Origin: Candidatus Rhabdochlamydia sp.
GTDB lineage: Bacteria > Chlamydiota > Chlamydiia > Chlamydiales > Rhabdochlamydiaceae
DNA length: 17,563 nucleotides
NCBI GenBank assembly: GCA_030043815.1
Contig: JASHWX010000091.1
Coordinates: 1 to 17,563 of the forward strand
Direction: 5' to 3'
Shown here one piece after another: positions 15,466-17,563 of the stretch (positions are counted from its first letter, which is position 1; every line of letters begins with the position of its first letter). The notes under the pieces were generated by a model. That model searched no databases and had not been told where the DNA came from. It saw only the letters and a program-made list of their open reading frames with translations. A program made the translations under genes and the position numbers.

Positions 15466-16671
15466 TTAGAATCCTAGCTGAACGCTAAAAGAATAACCTT
15501 GATACGTGAGGTCGCTGTTAGTCGTAATGTAGGAGCCCAGCGATTTGCTATCGACAAAGACGGGGAACTGATTTTGAGAGAAGTACACATGCTGCTCCCA
15601 AGCGCCTGTCAGACCGAGAGTAAATCTCCTGCAAAATTCATATTTCCAATGCAAGCCGAGGACGAGATCGAGAATGGGATGCGCTGTACGGAAGCTATCT
15701 TTGACTTTGATATTGGTAAACTCCAACGTTTGGTCTCTATCTTTATCACTTGTATCATGGAAGCCGTATTCGATCGCAGCGGCGACATTGCCAAACACAG
15801 AGAATCCACACCCTACATTAAAGAGCATGTCAAGGCCTGCTTCCGGGCCGAGCCCCCACCAATGATTTCTTTTCTGCACCTTGAAGTTGTCACCCCCATC
15901 TTGGAAAGACTCTAAAACAAACTGCAAGGGATTCGTAATAGGGAAAATAGGTGTTGCTTGAAAAAGCTGATTCACTGCTAGGTTGTTTTCATACTTAATA
16001 TTGAATACTTGTTTGATCCATGTCGTACGGATACCGAAGTGTGGGCGCAAAGTGAGCCATCGGGTCACATCAAAGGCGCGGCCCATATCGAGATCGATTT
16101 GATTCAAATGAGCTTCCCAGTGCGCTTTTGCTTCAGAAAAGCTGTTGTTCGTGCCGTCATTGATAAAATAGACCAATTCAGGCGTATAGTTCAATACAGC
16201 TGCATTATCCATCCCGAGTGAAAAGAACGCATCCGCTGGATGCATTTGCGTGGGATAAAGTTGATGGGTCGTGTCGTGAGTATTGAGATGTTTATGCGCA
16301 TCGGTATAGAAGCGGAGCCATGCCAAGTTTAAATCCCAGCCTGTCTCTGCAAGTTTTGCATCAAATCCCACTCTAAAACCCACATCCCAGTTGAATTCCA
16401 GGTTCTTCGTCTCCCCGTCATTGATCACATTACTATTGATCGAGTTGTAATTGTCGATTGCGACAGGGAGATTGTTTTCATGGGCTTGCCAAACTAACAC
16501 ATCTCCATAGAAGAAATAGTTGGAACCTTTAGTGCATGTCGGGGGCGCCTGAACCTGTTGGACTTGATTTTTCTGCTGCTTGTTCGTTTGATTTTGAGCA
16601 ATATCAGCACTGAAAAGTGTCGTCATCAAACTGATGCAGACAGTGGAATAGATTTTTGTATGTTTTAGCAT
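15466..16671 (-). CDS. Outer-membrane beta-barrel protein, MOMP/Lpg1974-like
   Basis: A 401-residue outer-membrane protein. MLKHTKIYSTVCISLMTTLFSA is a signal peptide, followed by a Gln/Asn-rich linker (to about residue 45). Alternating hydrophobic/polar strands follow, such as FEWNWDVGFRVG-like NWDVGFRVGFDAKL, WDLNLAWLRF and HWWGLGPEAGLDMLF. The protein ends in phenylalanine (SFSVQLGF), the usual barrel-assembly signal. The motif order resembles the Legionella Lpg1974 / chlamydia-like MOMP-type families; porin or adhesion roles are inferred. The start at 16671 is chosen because AGGAAG lies seven bases upstream and a signal peptide follows; the longer frame to 16707 would overlap the upstream gene. 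It lies 16 bases after the preceding barrel gene, so the two are probably one operon. Only a few cysteines remain in the mature part. Confidence 0.85.
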   Translation of the reverse strand: MLKHTKIYSTVCISLMTTLFSADIAQNQTNKQQKNQVQQVQAPPTCTKGSNYFFYGDVLVWQAHENNLPVAIDNYNSINSNVINDGETKNLEFNWDVGFRVGFDAKLAETGWDLNLAWLRFYTDAHKHLNTHDTTHQLYPTQMHPADAFFSLGMDNAAVLNYTPELVYFINDGTNNSFSEAKAHWEAHLNQIDLDMGRAFDVTRWLTLRPHFGIRTTWIKQVFNIKYENNLAVNQLFQATPIFPITNPLQFVLESFQDGGDNFKVQKRNHWWGLGPEAGLDMLFNVGCGFSVFGNVAAAIEYGFHDTSDKDRDQTLEFTNIKVKDSFRTAHPILDLVLGLHWKYEFCRRFTLGLTGAWEQHVYFSQNQFPVFVDSKSLGSYITTNSDLTYQGYSFSVQLGF

Positions 16672-16687
16672 ATTGATTCTTCCTATA

Positions 16688-17563
16688 TTAGAATTGGTAA
16701 GCGACATCTAAAGTAATTCCGAAGGAATGCCAATTTGCATGGCGCAAATCATCATCTTCAGTAGGATCTATATCAAAATCCGCTCTGTCAACATCGCCAT
16801 GGCCGGCTTTCCAAAACTGATATTTAAAACCGAGTCCTAGATCCAAACAGTCCCAAAAATTCCACCACGAATTCAAATAAAAGAGATTTCCACTCGCATT
16901 GTGGGAATGGGCGTGAAATGTAAACAGGTTGAAATTTTCCTCATCATTATCGCTTAAGCGAAAATGGCTGTGATAATCAGCCCAGTGATATTCGTACCCT
17001 CCCTCGAATTTAAGCGAGTAATCATCCCACAATACGCGATAAGCAGTATCAGCGCCTAGCCACCAACCCTGCCATCGGGTATGATACTTTGATCCGCTCA
17101 ATGTATGATTCTCTGTTCCATCCGTTTCACCATGCCGCAATTTGACATGGATTTGATCATAAGCATAGCCTCCGACAGGACCAAACGACCAATCATAGAT
17201 GGGAATGAGAAACCCAAGGCCCACCGATCCATCAAACGTATTGCCATCGCTTGCATTGGCCTTGTTGATATCGATGGTAATCGGCTTAAAGTCTTTATAA
17301 GCGCCGTGCGTGACCCAACCGTAATAAGCATTTCCCCTAAGAAAAATACTATTGACCCACCAATAGTCTTCGCACTGTGAAACAACTTGAGGAACGGAGA
17401 GATGCAACTGCGTTCCGATTTGCCAGATGTTCAAATTCTTGACTTTAAGATAGTCCATTAAAAAGGTCGTCCTCGAGCCCCCAACCACTTTTGAAAATGT
17501 GTTGTATTCCGTGACCCTGTCTATTCTCCATCCGCCTGAAACACTCACATCATTCCAAGACTC
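16688..17563 (-). CDS. Outer-membrane beta-barrel protein, 5' end missing
   Basis: At least 291 codons of a second barrel protein; the frame is open to the right edge (ESWNDVSVSGG), and the visible GTG at 17548 is internal because no signal peptide follows it. Aromatic-rich alternating strands are evident: FDGSVGLGFLIPIYDWSFGPVGGYAY, WQGWWLGADTAYRV, LKFEGGYEYHWADYHSHF and LDLGLGFKYQFW. It ends FGITLDVAYQF, again with terminal Phe. I recognise the architecture, not a named family; it is probably one of the expanded outer-membrane protein sets of chlamydia-like bacteria. Two cysteines (in SQCEDYWW and WDCLDLG) could form a disulfide. The gene precedes the next barrel gene by 16 bases and they probably share a promoter outside the window. 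Confidence 0.82.
   Translation of the reverse strand, partial: ESWNDVSVSGGWRIDRVTEYNTFSKVVGGSRTTFLMDYLKVKNLNIWQIGTQLHLSVPQVVSQCEDYWWVNSIFLRGNAYYGWVTHGAYKDFKPITIDINKANASDGNTFDGSVGLGFLIPIYDWSFGPVGGYAYDQIHVKLRHGETDGTENHTLSGSKYHTRWQGWWLGADTAYRVLWDDYSLKFEGGYEYHWADYHSHFRLSDNDEENFNLFTFHAHSHNASGNLFYLNSWWNFWDCLDLGLGFKYQFWKAGHGDVDRADFDIDPTEDDDLRHANWHSFGITLDVAYQF

Noticed and set aside
16672..16707. Longer start for the complete barrel gene
   Set aside because: It overlaps the upstream gene and hides the signal peptide; the ATG at 16671 has AGGAAG seven bases upstream.

Overview
The window reads as chromosome of a chlamydia, most likely one of the environmental or amoeba-associated families (Parachlamydiales, e.g. 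relatives of Waddlia or Parachlamydia) rather than Chlamydia itself. The evidence is a plastid/chlamydia-type ATP/ADP translocase, a YtgA-YtgB-YtgCR-YtgD metal transporter whose permease is fused to a DtxR-like repressor, a chlamydial-type LepA, and gene order. From memory, C. trachomatis carries gnd, lepA, adt_1, CT066, ytgA-D and dxr as consecutive genes (CT063 to CT071). The same genes occur here in the same relative order, with extra material inserted between them. I cannot fix the species from sequence alone.

Left part (1-5321, minus strand): one tightly packed operon, mrp-ytgA-ytgB-ytgCR-ytgD-dxr. Four consecutive junctions are ATGA stop/start overlaps, followed by a 4-base gap to dxr, which runs off the window. 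The operon combines an Mrp-family Fe-S carrier of HCF101-like architecture, a complete metal ABC transporter with a built-in metal-responsive repressor, and the first committed enzyme of the MEP isoprenoid pathway.

Middle (5322-10918): an AT-rich divergent promoter region, then an unrecognised basic protein at the CT066 position, a terminator, a promoter, the ATP/ADP translocase and another terminator. Next come a nested palindromic repeat and a minus-strand gene for a USP-like (peptidase C19) deubiquitinase with an N-terminal hydrophobic hairpin of the kind seen in inclusion-membrane proteins. That gene and lepA are driven by overlapping divergent promoters.

Right part (10919-17563): two 166-bp copies of a non-coding inverted-repeat element (MITE-like) in opposite orientation, about 95% identical by hand alignment. 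They flank a block holding a pirin-family gene, gnd, tRNA-Arg(CCU) and an N-acetylmuramoyl-L-alanine amidase. The element ends supply the stop codons of two neighbouring genes, and copy 1 has a 5-bp target duplication. Beyond lie an AAA ATPase with a C-terminal DUF4143 nuclease-like fold, a perfect 15-bp-arm palindrome just before its start codon, and two outer-membrane beta-barrel genes (the second incomplete). All gene starts were re-evaluated; ytgA, ytgB, the deubiquitinase and the complete barrel gene are shorter than their longest open frames.
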